Notes: generated by a model from the letters alone, not told the origin. Positions 1 through 11,200 are shown, counted from the first letter of the stretch. The stretch is 64,000 nt of DNA from Stratiolaelaps scimitus (GCA_019614645.1 JABWDB010000009.1:7793501-7857500), one strand, 5' to 3'. Translations and numbers: made by a program.

Positions 1-2575
1 GCTTAGCCGTTGTAACCCCCCGGCTAGTTCAAGGTGGCATTAACTACATTAAAGCGACAGCTGGCCGTGCGTGTGTTCGTCCTTCTGTGCATTCTTCGTC
101 CTTCTGCGCAGGATGCATGAATACCGGCCGTCCTGGCGGCCGTACTACAAAGCAGGCGCTAATGCACAACGAACCCAAGGCAGGCCCAGGACAAAGGCAA
201 CACATCCACCGAAAACGAACGAACAGCACACGAACAAAGCTCGCATTCATTCGTCAGTCAACCAGACCCCCCTTCCCCAACGCCAAAGGGAAAAATTTGC
301 AGGACTTCTCCACACCTTCTCACTGCCGTAGTCGAAGGGGTGGAACATGAGAGAGCAGGGAACACTGTTAGCCTGACCGACGCGTCAGCGGTTTCAAATA
401 GGGAGTCACTCAAACGACGTGGCATACAATACGTGCCATCCGGCGAGTGACTAGGCAGGGTGATTGTATACTGCCACAGCATCAGGATCCACTCGGAGTA
501 TTATTGTATATTAATGTTATAAATGTAATCGTAAAGTGATCTAAGTAAAGGGCCAAGCAACAAGCATCGAGCGTCTGTAACAACGAATGTAACCGAGTTG
601 ACAGTCATTCCGCTGGTTGTTCTGCTTAGGCGACCATCGACAGCACTCCCAGTTGCCTGGAACATATCCATATATACTTGCAGACTATCCTCTATGCGTC
701 GAACAGCGATGATAATGCACAAAACTGCTTGGATATCTAAATATTTAAATGTAAGCTATTCAAATGAAGGCCTAAATGCATGCACACATGGTTGTCGTTT
801 ATCAGCAGGTGCCTGACATAATATGTGCCAATGGTAATCGACGGGAATAACTTGAAGTGTGCCGCTTCTCTTAAGTGTCTCCTCTACCGCTGTTATCGTA
901 CATTGTGCAACTGGACGCGCCAGGTTCTTCTTTAAACAAGGGTAACCCCTCAGACTTGTAGCCTACCTTATGCAGGCCTCTCTGTACTTGGGTGCAGGCA
1001 GGCGAATCGTTAGTCTGACGGCAAGATTCAAATCCAACCTCACCTCGATGTGGCGACTGCTCCATCAGGAACGGGCGACCGAACCCAGTGAGGCTACGTC
1101 GTCGCTGCTGCATCAGCCGTCGTTGTAATCCTCAACGACGCGTAGGAACTGGATCCACATGGAGAAGCTACGATGCTACGCTCTAAATACTGCCATGTCC
1201 TCCCTTCTTTGGGGACAACACGGTTTGGGGCTAGGAGGTGCACTGCCTGTGAAACTGTATGTGCTAATAACTAAAGCAGGTCAGCCAGGAGCCAATACAG
1301 GTCAGAGGCTAGATTCCGTATCTGACGTTGGCTGCTACGCGGCTAGGTGGAAGCGAGCGTCGCGGCATAGCCGTTGCGGTTACAGTGTTTGCGCCCGCGG
1401 GGCCAAGGGCACTGGACAATACTGGACATGGGCCAAGGCGGTTCAGTCTTGCCCGACTCCGAGAAAAGGATCGAGTGTGCAGATGAAGGGAGACCGATTT
1501 GAGTTACCGGCTTTGCTGTTCAGCTTTCCTCGTCGCCATCGCCAGAGAACAGCAAGAGGGGAGGAAGCCGCAACCAGTATTGGATCCAACGTGTGTTTAT
1601 TAAGCAACACGTCGTTGGCGTCATTAAATATGATAATCCAGCCTTTACATGGGTACGCAATTCCCGAGGCTTTGTTGGGTAGTCAATGAGTGGTATTACC
1701 TTAGATACAGCTTGGTGACGTGCCCTTCGCCAGCATCTCGCGAAGCTCTACCTAGTCAGCGCCCGCAACGCTGTTGTTGGTTAACCGCAGGAAGCCGCGA
1801 CCCAGCCGCCCACAACCACGTCATCGCTTTGGCGGTCGAGCTTAGAGCCGATATCAGGTGGGCACTCCATTTGCCTGATGGAGTAATGCACCGGCATTAT
1901 TGTGACTCCGACGACGGAGCGGAAGATTTCATTAAAACTAGTCTAACTTGTGCTGTACTTTAGTCTACTCGGAAGCCTGAAGACTCGCAATTCGAGCCGG
2001 CTTCCTCCAGTTCGGCCAGACAGGCAACGTTGCGTTGCCATACTGCGAACACAAACATCTGGTTTGGTATTCGTTTGGTCCGCTAGTTCGTTGTCGCTGT
2101 AATAGTTAATAATTAAAGCGTGTTCAGAGCAAAAGTTTCGCCTTTGCAGTAATATTGCTGCCCATTACTTAAAGCTTGCTTTAGGGAGTGCTCACTTTTG
2201 CGAAAGGTTGCTGCTGGATCCCCGTCCGTGTCCTTCGCGTACCCAATGGTACGAGCTACTCCCAATGTAGCCATGTCTGTATAAATCAAGTTCATCTACC
2301 GTAGTATGAACGCACTTCCGGAGCTAAACTTTATGTCTCGAAAGAGTCGTATACAGTTGTGCGGCAGTAGACGCTTCTCGACGTCCTTCCAGAAGAGTAG
2401 AGGGTGACTGTTTCTCTAGGAAACCATCTAGGAGAAACGTTCTCTATGACAGTTGGTGACTGCTCAGCCTCTACGTCATGAGACAGTTCGTTCCACGCCA
2501 AAAGACAACACGGCCACGGTGATGTGCACAAGGGATGTGGAGCCGTCATCGGACCCACAAATTATACGTTCAGCT

Positions 2576-2579
<4 letters not shown>

Positions 2580-2615
<36 letters not shown>
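2580..2615. repeat. (TA)n microsatellite
   Basis: About 17 uninterrupted TA units. It is one of more than a dozen such tracts in the window. Confidence 0.97.
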
Positions 2616-2617
<2 letters not shown>

Positions 2618-4156
2618 CAAACGACAGCAAGTTTAAACATCGTGGGGCCGACCGCCGAGAGAGGGGTATTTCATCTACCGAGCTGTATATTCATCCATTC
2701 GTTCGTTCGTGTATCAGCTCGGGCCCGCTGTCGTTCTTTGTGCACTAATAATTTTGCCACCACAACAGATGATGGCGAAAGAATTCTAGGCATTCTGCCT
2801 TTGCCGGCCGAGTCATGCTGTGGCAGGGAGACCGCTCAGCCGTATTTTACGCTGTTTTGATACATGCGAATCTCCGTAGATGACATACACGCCACGGGCG
2901 GCAGGGGGAAACGATGCAGCCGGCATGACAACAGAAGTTTGGATTGCGGTTGCAAATTGCGCTTGAAATTGTGTCGGCCTCACACACTACGCGCGTAGTG
3001 AACGACAAATAGCTAAAAAACGAACATTTGCACCATTGTGTGTTATGTACGTGTGCTGATATGGCATTTGCCAGCCTAACAGCTCGCGTCTTCTCTGGCT
3101 TTTGGCAGAAATGCGACATTTACGGCGTGCTTTGCCGTACTTTGCTCGTATGCAACTAGCTGTGCTAGTAATTGACATTTAATTGATACAATACTTATAG
3201 GTCTTTGTTTCTCATCGCTGACCTTCAGCCTACGTTCCCACTAAAACATTGTTGTCGCGTCCAAAATGAGAGGGGATCCCTTTCAAAAGAGTAATATGTG
3301 TCATTTCACATATGTTTTGCATTGTCGGACTTATATAACACAAGGCGTATAGAACTCTAGGGGATATCGTAAGCGAATTATCGTTAGTACATGCCTACTC
3401 AGAACTATAAAATGAGTCCAGCACGGCCGGTAACCCAGACATGGTATTTTGCTATCATTGTCTGATACAGTAGCTCGAGATGTTAAGCAGCGTACGACAG
3501 CCACATGCGACCAAATCAGCAAACGTTAATCCTCAAATGGGGAAGCAGTGGTAACTTTTCCAGTCTCCTAGACATTGAAGTCAGCGAACTGTCCCTCAAA
3601 TGACGACCACAAATGCCCTCCAGATGACTCGCCGGCTGAGAAACCTGCCAAAGGGCTCTCGGAGTCTTGTATTTTTTTCGAGTACAGCGCTTGGTACCAG
3701 TGGAGCCCGGCTGGGAAGAGGGACGAAACTCCAGTACTGGTGGTATTTTATGGGTGACCTTAACTGGAATTGGCCAAATAACAATGCAAGTAGTAATCAA
3801 GGACGAGAGACAGAGCGCAAGAAGCGGAAGTAGAGATAAGTCCGGTGGCTCTCAACGATTTAGGTGTACACGTGAAAGCTGAACGATAATTCTATTTGTG
3901 CATGACCTTTTTCTCCGAACTGAATTAGACATTGAGCTGGCTTGAGCGTGATGTTCGACTTAGCGGAACTTAGACGTTCCCGAGATAAATTAGCATCGCT
4001 GATTGACACGCTTGGCGTAACACCTAACTGTTACGTACAACTGTTACGATCTGTTGCTTTTGACTTAGATGTACTTTTCGAAACATTTCCAAAATCGAAA
4101 AAACAACGTATGGGTTAAGCTCCCTGTAGAGGGAGACTATGTTATTGTAATGTGTG

Positions 4157-4170
4157 TATTACTAGTAATA
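4157..4170. repeat. 14-bp perfect palindrome beside retrotransposon 3' end
   Basis: TATTACTAGTAATA is its own reverse complement. It lies within about 5-18 bp of the point where homology between the two retrotransposon copies in this window ends, so it is target-side DNA. It may have favoured nicking, or may be coincidence. Confidence 0.6.
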
Positions 4171-4205
4171 GACAATTTATTCAAACATACAGTAGGGCGG
4201 AATTT

Positions 4206-6425
4206 CTAGGGATTATGGGGGGGGGGGGGTGAGGACGACAATGTTCCGAGGAAGGCGATGGCATTGCCTCTCTGCACGGCGAGGGACAGCCGCTGCAGGA
4301 GGAAAGAGCCAGCGCGCTTGTCCCCGGTGGCGCGGATCAGCCTATGGTAGACCCCCTCGAGGAAGTTCGCAGTGAGAGGGCCGTGCCCGCCCAAGGTCTC
4401 AAAGGCAAGGGGGGAAAACAGGTGGGTTGCTTGGAGAGCGGCGTACTTCCTTAGCTTTGCCCGTTCCGCACGCGCTACTGCGTAACCGGGGATGGTTGCA
4501 CAGTGGTTGACATAAGAGGGTGCTAGAGTGTCAACCACAGTGCCGTCCCAAACCAGGTGCTGCCCTCGATGGAAGGGGACAAGGGTGAGGCCGTCAGGGC
4601 GGCGGCCGTCAGAGGTGTCGAGGCCCTGTGGCTCCCTTGTGCAAGGAATACCGGCGGAGTGGAGGGCCCTCACGAGCGTGTCATTAAGCATCGTGTGTCG
4701 CGGATGGCGACCGGCGCTGCGTTCGCACGAAAGACCGTGATGGCCATTCGTTGCGACGGGGTCCCCGCAACGCTCGCAGCTGTGGGCCGCAACTACAGGG
4801 GCCCCGAGGCGAAGGCCCACACAGAAGCGGAGGGAGCGATCGTCTAGAGCAGTACCAAGGGACGAGGAGGGCAGCGCGTGGAGCCACGCCCCCGCACCAG
4901 GCCTGTCGACAGCCCGGAGGCGAGCTTGGTCAGCAGCGTGTGGCGCAGAGGCCAGGAGGGAGTCCCGCAGCTCCTGGTGCAGGGCATCGGACCATGCCCG
5001 CTGCTTGCTCTGTTTGTCCGGAGGGACCCGAGCGCGGGCGCCCGTCTGGTCAAGGGCAGCTTCCTGGGAGGCGGAGAAGTGGGCGAGCGCCTCGGGGGGG
5101 AGGACTGTAGCGGCCATGTCGGCAACCGCCGTGAGCGACGCGGCGTAGCAAACGTCGGCCAAGCGGCGAACACTGAGAATGCCGAGGCCCCCGAAGCGGA
5201 CTGGAAGGGTAGCCTGCGACGCCGCCTCCGGAGGGAGCTGGAGGTTCAGGATCGTCGTCAGCGCGTCCAACACCAAGTCGTCATAATCGTGAAGGGCTGA
5301 AGCCTCAGTGCCGGCCGGGCATGTCCTAAGCAAGTGCTGCATGCGTGCCGCCGAGAAACAGGACCGAAGGAGGAACAGCCCCTGGTGAGCCGATAACAGG
5401 GGCAGTCGGTCGAGCATCACGGCCGTCCTCTCGAGGCAACGGTCCAATAGCGGCCGGATGGCCTCGTCCGTGAGAGGGGAGCCGACGAGCTCGAGGGACA
5501 ACCTCTGAGTGAGACGGCATCCTGGGAGCGACCGCTGGAGGTCGGGCTGCGCGTCCAAAGAGAAGATCTCGCACTTAGTGGGGTTGAGGGCGAGGCCGCT
5601 GCGCCCCTCGTAGTCGAGTACTCGCTGAACGTCGGAGGCGACGGTCGCCGGATCACCTGCCAACGTTCCGTCGTCCATGTACCACAGCCGCAGACGCGAC
5701 TGGAGGGACACAGCGAGGGGCCGGAGGGCCAGGCAGAAGAGGGCTGGGCCCAGCGGGTCCCCCTGCTGGACCCCGCACTCTGAGCTGATGACGGCGTTGT
5801 CCATGATCAGATGGGAGGGACCACGATAGGCCAGGTCGACCAGAGGGAAGAGCCCAGGGACGTGCTCAGCAACCTCCCGCAGAACGAGATCTCGACGGAC
5901 CGTGTTGAAGGCATTGCGAAAATCAAGCTTGACCAGGGCCGCGTCCGGATGAGCGTGGATGAAGGCGCGAGCCGCGTGAGCAGCGATCTCCGTCCCAGAC
6001 GCCTGGCCGCAACCCAACTGGGTTGGGCCGAGCAGGGTCACGACCGTGTCCCTCTCGTTGACCCAGGCTATCTTAGCAGCCAGGCGACGAATCGTGCTGG
6101 AGCAGGCGATGGGCCGTATCGACCCGTCCTTTTTCTTGAGGGCGATGAGGCGCGCGCCGAAGAGTATAGGCCGTAGCGCCGATGGAACCGTGCCGGCCCG
6201 CATGCAGTCGACCACCTTAGCGAGGGCCTTGGCGAGGGCAGTGGCGACGGCTCCGAGTGCCGGAGAGAGCAGGTCCCTGAGATGACGCGGCCGAAGGCCA
6301 TCGGGGCCGGCTGACGAGCTCGGGGGGAAAGAGGAAACGGCCGCAAAAACCTCATCGGTTGACGTTGGGGCAATGTCGACCTGCGGGGGACGGACGGGGA
6401 AGGCGTAATCAGGAGGGGCGGGGGA
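4206..6425 (-). CDS. retrotransposon ORF, C-terminal part: reverse transcriptase, CCHC knuckle, endonuclease
   Basis: This frame is open from about 6455 and ends at a TAG near 4206. It should synthesise element cDNA at a nicked chromosomal target. RT motifs begin with a GPDGLRPRHL segment near 6285. Next come LDFRNAFN (catalytic Asp), VQQGDPLGPALF, and the YMDD box at 5670-5681, whose two Asp bind metal. Further on are a zinc knuckle CX2CX8HX4C (first Cys codon near 4778) and a RRPDG...LVWDGTVVDT block matching the PD...D pattern of restriction-like endonucleases. The C-terminus is a proline run encoded by a long C homopolymer, then HNP and stop. A GTG at 6215 is the first start-like codon, but RT homology continues upstream of it, so no real start exists in this frame. 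The N-terminal part lies in another frame. It is probably an inactive copy unless the break is a sequence error. Confidence 0.9.
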   Translation of the reverse strand, partial: SPAPPDYAFPVRPPQVDIAPTSTDEVFAAVSSFPPSSSAGPDGLRPRHLRDLLSPALGAVATALAKALAKVVDCMRAGTVPSALRPILFGARLIALKKKDGSIRPIACSSTIRRLAAKIAWVNERDTVVTLLGPTQLGCGQASGTEIAAHAARAFIHAHPDAALVKLDFRNAFNTVRRDLVLREVAEHVPGLFPLVDLAYRGPSHLIMDNAVISSECGVQQGDPLGPALFCLALRPLAVSLQSRLRLWYMDDGTLAGDPATVASDVQRVLDYEGRSGLALNPTKCEIFSLDAQPDLQRSLPGCRLTQRLSLELVGSPLTDEAIRPLLDRCLERTAVMLDRLPLLSAHQGLFLLRSCFSAARMQHLLRTCPAGTEASALHDYDDLVLDALTTILNLQLPPEAASQATLPVRFGGLGILSVRRLADVCYAASLTAVADMAATVLPPEALAHFSASQEAALDQTGARARVPPDKQSKQRAWSDALHQELRDSLLASAPHAADQARLRAVDRPGAGAWLHALPSSSLGTALDDRSLRFCVGLRLGAPVVAAHSCERCGDPVATNGHHGLSCERSAGRHPRHTMLNDTLVRALHSAGIPCTREPQGLDTSDGRRPDGLTLVPFHRGQHLVWDGTVVDTLAPSYVNHCATIPGYAVARAERAKLRKYAALQATHLFSPLAFETLGGHGPLTANFLEGVYHRLIRATGDKRAGSFLLQRLSLAVQRGNAIAFLGTLSSSPPPPHNP

Positions 6426-7165
6426 GGGTGCTTCGCCCTGAGGGCGTGGAGAGCCTCAGCCGAGTCCGTGGCCGAGTCGGTAGAGCACAGGGCCCGGGCG
6501 GCACCAGAGATGTCACCCTCGGAGAGTTTTTGGGTGGCTATACGCGCAGCCATCTGGCCCGTATCCGTGGGCGGAGGACGAGGGCCGCGGGGGAGTTGAC
6601 GACGCAAGCGGTACTCCAAGCGCGCCCCAGCACGGAAGGCCGCTAGGTTTCCCCGAATCACGGCTGGGAGGGAGCGGGAGGTGTCGCCTTTGTCCGGCAT
6701 CTGCAAGACCACTCGGGCGAAAGCCAGGAGCGCTTCCCAGGAGGAGACGTCGTTATTGGAATGAACGTCCCGGAGCACGTCTGTGAGGGCCACGGCGACT
6801 AGGGAACGCGTAGCCTTCGGGACAATACTGAAGACTCGGGCCTCACGCATGGCCGCCTGTAGTCGTAGCTCGAGCGGTTGGGGCGCTGGACTCGGCTGAG
6901 GCACCGAACGGACCTCCGGGTGCCGCACCGTTATGTGCCTGTTGAGACCGCGCCGGGTGAATCTGCCCTCGCAATGCGGGCACGGTACACGCGGGGGGCC
7001 TGTGGCGTCTCGGGCTGAAGCGGCACGACGGGCTGCGGTGGCGTCTCGGGCTGCGGTGGCGTCTCGGGCTGCGATGGCGTCTCGAGCTGGGGTGGCGTCT
7101 CGAGCTGGGGTGGCGTCTCGGGCTGGGGAGGCGTCGCGAGCTGGGGCGATGGGACCTGGGTTCAT
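6420..7165 (-). CDS. retrotransposon ORF, N-terminal part: C2H2 zinc finger
   Basis: Starts at ATG 7165 with MNPGPIAPARDA, then about eight copies of an ARDA(T/S)(P/A)-type six-residue repeat. A single C2H2 finger follows (Cys62, Cys65, His77, His82; nucleotides about 6920-6982), the type of N-terminal finger that R2-clade proteins use to bind target DNA. The segment ending AEALHALRAKHPPP precedes the RT N-terminal region, which continues in the next frame with PPDYAFPVRPPQVD. Between about 6405 and 6430 the reading must shift by -1 in a C-rich tract (GGGGCGGGGGAGGG on the plus strand). The open frame itself runs on to 6068, but its translation after the break has no RT character. The ATG overlaps the stop of the upstream ORF as ATGA. 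Confidence 0.8.
7002..7150. repeat. 18-bp coding minisatellite in the retrotransposon
   Basis: About eight tandem units resembling GGTGGCGTCTCGGGCTGC on the plus strand. On the minus strand they encode the ARDAT(A/P) repeats ahead of the zinc finger. Units differ by one to three bases. Confidence 0.9.
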
Positions 7166-7677
7166 GAAGAACGGGGGGGATTGAGAGCGGCTAGGAGGGG
7201 GGCGAGCTGACGCTGAAGCTGGAGGAGAGGGGCCAAGACCTCAGCGAGGGACCTCAAGGCTGCGACGATGCCTGGCACCGCTGGCGCGGCCGTGGGGCGC
7301 CGAGGCTCCGCGCGGGCAGGTCGACCAGGGGCGGCTCGACGGGGGGCAGGTCGACGGGGGGCAAGCCGGCAAGGGGCGGGCCGACAAGGGGCAGGCCGAC
7401 GAGGAGCAGGCCGACGAGGGGCGGGGCGGCGCGACGGGGCGGGGATCGCCCTCGGGTTCGGCAGCAGGACCATGGGGACCTGAGCACCGTCGGAGGGGAC
7501 CACAATACCCCGAGCCGCCGCAGCGTACGAGCGGGCTGGCGCCTGGGTCGACACCGGGGCCTCGATGAGCATAATGGACGCTAGGGGTGAGGTGTCCTTC
7601 ACCTGTTCGAGGACCCTGGTCTCAGTCACGAGCCGCTGACGCTCGCGGAGGTAGGCCGCCCGAGGGCCACTGGCCAA
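7162..7677 (-). CDS. retrotransposon upstream ORF, Pro/Ala/Arg-rich, no ATG start
   Basis: An open frame of about 170 codons is bounded upstream by an in-frame TGA near 7695. It has no ATG near its beginning; a TTG at 7677 is the first start-like codon and the first in-frame Met is about 35 residues in. The product has an early YLRERQRLVTETRVLEQV stretch that could be helical, then a five-residue RRPAP-type repeat, then a leucine-rich tail. I recognise no domain. Base composition matches the rest of the element, and the stop overlaps the next ATG. It is either a separate ORF1 or, more likely for an RLE element with a single long ORF, the true N-terminus thrown out of frame at a C7 run just before the junction. 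The absence of an ATG fits a 5' truncation at about 7670. Confidence 0.5.
   Translation of the reverse strand: MASGPRAAYLRERQRLVTETRVLEQVKDTSPLASIMLIEAPVSTQAPARSYAAAARGIVVPSDGAQVPMVLLPNPRAIPAPSRRPAPRRPAPRRPAPCRPAPCRLAPRRPAPRRAAPGRPARAEPRRPTAAPAVPGIVAALRSLAEVLAPLLQLQRQLAPLLAALNPPRSS
7320..7438. repeat. 15-bp coding minisatellite in the retrotransposon
   Basis: About seven to eight tandem units of the type CGACGAGGGGCAGGC on the plus strand. On the minus strand they encode the RRPAP/CRPAP repeats of the upstream ORF. Confidence 0.85.
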
Positions 7678-7811
7678 AGGCCACTGTGTGCATGATCAGT
7701 TGTTTTCGCGATTGGTATTGCTTTTGTTTCCGGACTCAAGTCAGCTCTCCCCACATGAACTCGATTCGAGAAAAAATATACTCGACAGGGACAGCTCTAT
7801 GGACGGTTATG
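7670..7811. repeat. 142-bp direct repeat, copy 1
   Basis: Identical to 8073-8214 at all but one position seen by eye (G versus A within GGCCAAAG[G/A]CCAC). Its left edge sits at the 5' side of the retrotransposon, where GC content drops. The offset between copies is 403 bp. Confidence 0.95.
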
Positions 7812-8072
7812 GACGGCTACAGGATATCGATTGATATCGATTCGTTCCTCATGGTCCTGGTCTTACCTGTCCGCCCTCGCTCTTTAAACTCAACAGCGCT
7901 CGGGCCAAGGACCCCTGCGCTCTGATAACGAGCCTCTCAAAATATCGTTTATATTGACTAGAGAATGCGGCTGAGTTATTGGTGAAGGGCCACTTGACGA
8001 CCGCTGATGGTCAATAATTGCGCTCTCTCTATTCACTTGTTGATCGTCGAGACCGATTGCTAGAAAGGCATT

Positions 8073-8214
8073 CTGGCCAAAGACCACTGTGTGCATGATC
8101 AGTTGTTTTCGCGATTGGTATTGCTTTTGTTTCCGGACTCAAGTCAGCTCTCCCCACATGAACTCGATTCGAGAAAAAATATACTCGACAGGGACAGCTC
8201 TATGGACGGTTATG
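8073..8214. repeat. 142-bp direct repeat, copy 2
   Basis: Second copy of 7670-7811. The 261 bp between the copies is unique, and sequence beyond 8214 no longer matches, so the array is about 1.35 units of a 403-bp tandem duplication. Confidence 0.95.
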
Positions 8215-11200
8215 AGCGTGGCCAAAGGAATCTAATAGATGGAAGTGGCGTTGTCGGTGTATTCCTGGGAAAAACGCCGCTGGAATCTTTGATTGCTTGG
8301 AACACGATGTGTCTATCCTTATCCGTATATTATCTCGTCCAGAGTTTTGTAACTCTTGCTATTACGTACTGATTGATTGATTAACTAGATGATCACTCCG
8401 GTAGACAGATTCAGGTTGTCACCTCTGGTCTTCGGCCATCGCCAGTAGTTCTGTCTAACGAAACCGAGTTCAATACTGTGGTTAGGACCGCTCAAAGCAA
8501 CAAGGCTTTTGAAGATTATACGAGTAGTGGCTTTAATTCACTTGAACGATCTCCTTGTTGTCTCTGATTCTGCTAGTTTATTAGGTTTGGAACGGTGCTC
8601 TCGACTAACTTACATTGATCCACTTGTTTCTAAGTGCTTGCCAACCATCTGAGCTCTTGCTTATATTTCGTCTCGTCGTCTCGCCGTAGAACACATTTGT
8701 ATAATAATCCTTTTGAAAGTACATAAAACACATTTGTATAATAATCCTTTAGTATAGTATTGTGTAATTGTTTCGGGATGCTGGATTTCGTGTTTGCTAC
8801 CGCCTTCTTAGTGTAGCAAAGTACGCCAGCGACGCCGTTGTCACTTCCTCGGAATAGCTTACCAGCTCCATTATATAAGGTACCCAGTTGTGGAACACAT
8901 TTGGATAACTCCCTTGGAATATTCACGAGGTTCTCGGAACGAACCGCTCTTATGTCCACCAGATTTTTGCTACCGGCGTCTGAGATCTGAATATCAATTT
9001 CCACGATGGAACCCATGACCAGATGCCGATAAGACAGACCCAACCATTAAATGGTCCGAATTGGAAGTAAGGATAGAATATCTTCTCTTGTTCAAATTTG
9101 ATTTATTTTCCGTACCTCGAGCACCTTATGCGACTCGTTAGTGTGTCACGCGATTGTCGATTATTATGGTACAGATGCCGCATCTAGGCCTACCTACTGT
9201 GCGGGTGTAGGACAAAGTTTTAGTTGAACTGAATACAAATAGGCATTGTGGGCTAATCCAAGCATCGTTCATGAGCACTTTATTATGTACTTTCTATAAT
9301 AAATGTTTGTGATTCTAAACTAAAAGCTTTTGCAGCATATTACTCTTAACAACGGCGTGCTGCGCCTTACGATGAAATCTGTACATCGCATCGCTCTCCA
9401 CTGGTTCGAGTGTTCGTTCCATTAAACACTGCAACCATAAGGTTCGGCTACTGAGGTATACTCAGCTTCATTGGGCCGATAACAGTATTACTTAATTACA
9501 CATTAAATCAATGACAGTTTGTCATCAATCTTTGTGAGTCTGTTCCCTCCGCCGACACTCGCTGTTCGGTTTGGCTGCAATCAACGGCTGCGGCATACAT
9601 AACAAGAACTTTCTCGTTTGCTGTCAGCCCATCCTAAGCCCCTTCCGTCCAGTGGCCATCTCCACATCTGAATACGTGGCCACGCGACCCTTGCTAGGCA
9701 ACACCGAGGCAGCAGGCCCTGTATTTGTGCGCTCAAGTTCGAACAAACGAGAAGACACCCGGTCAGGCTTTAGCCATTGCCCCGTATTGTTAGCCGGGGG
9801 GCTAACGGCTTGTAAGCTGTTTTCTACGGGCCGATTGTTGTTCTGGTAAAGCGAACGATGGTACGATGGTCAACGGGCCGCTATGGGGCGCCTTCTTTAC
9901 TCTGGCGTGAAGGGGGACCGCCTGCTTATTTGCCCTGGGCAGTCGCTGTATCTAAGGCTGCCTAGGCTCTCCCCCAACGACGTCACCCGCGTAGCCTGAC
10001 TTCCTGCCTCACAGCATACTTCCCTACCCTCGCGAGCCCTCCGGGCTTCGGCGTTTGTCATCGGGGCAGCGCACGCCTTCATTATTCATGTGATTCGATC
10101 AATTCCTTAGTTTTGTAGCCAACCTCAAAAGCGCAAGCGAATCGTCTGAACTCTGGCAGGCAATTGCAGAACGAGTGACCGGAGACGATCAATTCGTTGG
10201 GCAGGACCAGTCCTTTGTTGGCGGCATAAGGCCCAACTTGTAGGACGTTGCATACGCGGTTTAGAAAGCTACGCGTTCGTTGGCGGCGCGATAGGACGCT
10301 GCGGTACGGTGTGGTGCAGATGGCAAGGTGCAACAAAGATCGGAGTAGCATGGCCACAAGGTTAAGGGTAACATTCGGATTTCTCTTACTGTTACTGCTG
10401 CCTTGAGTTTATTCGTAAGCCTGTGTGATGATGGTTATTCAAACGGTTTAATATAATAATAATTGTTGAATAATCACAGTGCAAGTGAGGGACATTCATC
10501 TATGGATGATTAATCCTGACTTGTCAGTGCCTGCGAACCAGCGGGGAAGTGAATATCGGTCCATAACCGTAGAGTGATATAGAGAACGGGTGGTTAGCTG
10601 TTACCGTGATACTATTATACTAATGTAATTTTTGTATTTGAAGATTAGCTTCCTCGCAGTAAGCCTGTTGGGTATGCAGACAAAACGGATGAAGACTATG
10701 CGTTGCGCACGTTCAACTGATACTTGAGATACGCGCAAAGCTTATTCGGGGCAATGGCTTCTTCAATCGTTTACTACACGCATGTCCTGCATAAAGCCAA
10801 GCTATTCCTGCTCTTAAATCAGCGAGAAGCTGCCCACAGCCTGCTGTCGAACGAACAGTGCATGTCAGGAAGCTGCTGCTATTGATGTAATAGCTCCATT
10901 CAAGCCGGCGTGTCAGGCTCTCTTCGAGGCGATAGCCGGTCAGGCGCCGAACGGATCTTTTCACATACGCACATGCACAATAGCTGTGAAGCAGATAGGA
11001 TTAGAGGTAGAACACGGACTGATAACATAAGCAAAACCTCCTTGACACTGAATTGCCAAGGACGTCGTCCGATCCGAGGAAACTCTCAATCTCTTGGCAT
11101 GTGTATTCCCCAACTTCGGCCGCTGAAACATGTTTACCTTTTCAAGCTCTGCGATGGAATCAGGCCGTGAGGCCCCGTGCTTTGCTGATTTTCGAAACCG

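Larger units (their letters stand above)
1..4174. other. non-coding flank, no gene recognised
   Basis: I see no ORF here with recognisable protein character. The longest open frame, 1159-1689 on the plus strand, has arginine/serine-rich composition typical of chance ORFs and shows no domain. The stretch contains one (TA)n microsatellite near 2580-2615 and ordinary mixed-composition DNA. A small hairpin with 6-bp arms CTCCCT/AGGGAG lies near 4120-4135. Untranslated exons or enhancers could be present but cannot be read from the sequence alone. Confidence 0.6.
4175..7677 (-). mobile_element. R2-like (restriction-like endonuclease) non-LTR retrotransposon, nearly full length, frame-broken
   Basis: A GC-rich block encodes, in order on the minus strand, an alanine/arginine/proline-rich segment, a single C2H2 zinc finger, a reverse transcriptase with the YMDD box, a CCHC zinc knuckle and a C-terminal PD-(D/E)XK-like endonuclease region. 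That order is the R2/RLE type of non-LTR retrotransposon, which copies itself by target-primed reverse transcription. The 3' end is placed at about 4175, because a second copy at 62.06-62.42 kb shares sequence up to a TTTGAATAAAT motif there. The 5' boundary is placed near 7670-7680, where composition falls sharply and a 142-bp flank repeat begins. No target-site duplication is evident. Two frame breaks suggest decay or assembly error. Canonical R2 inserts in 28S rDNA, but there is no rDNA here, so this is a related, differently targeted family. Confidence 0.9.

Noticed and set aside
4175..7677. Calling the element a true R2 in 28S rDNA
   Set aside because: Neither flank is ribosomal DNA, and the second copy has a 12-bp duplication in unrelated AT-rich sequence. 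Only the domain order is R2-like.
8630..9043. 137-codon minus-strand frame with balanced, protein-like composition
   Set aside because: There is no known motif, and a DNA-level 37-bp duplication runs through it. An ATG exists at 9016 but nothing else supports a gene. A homology search would settle it.
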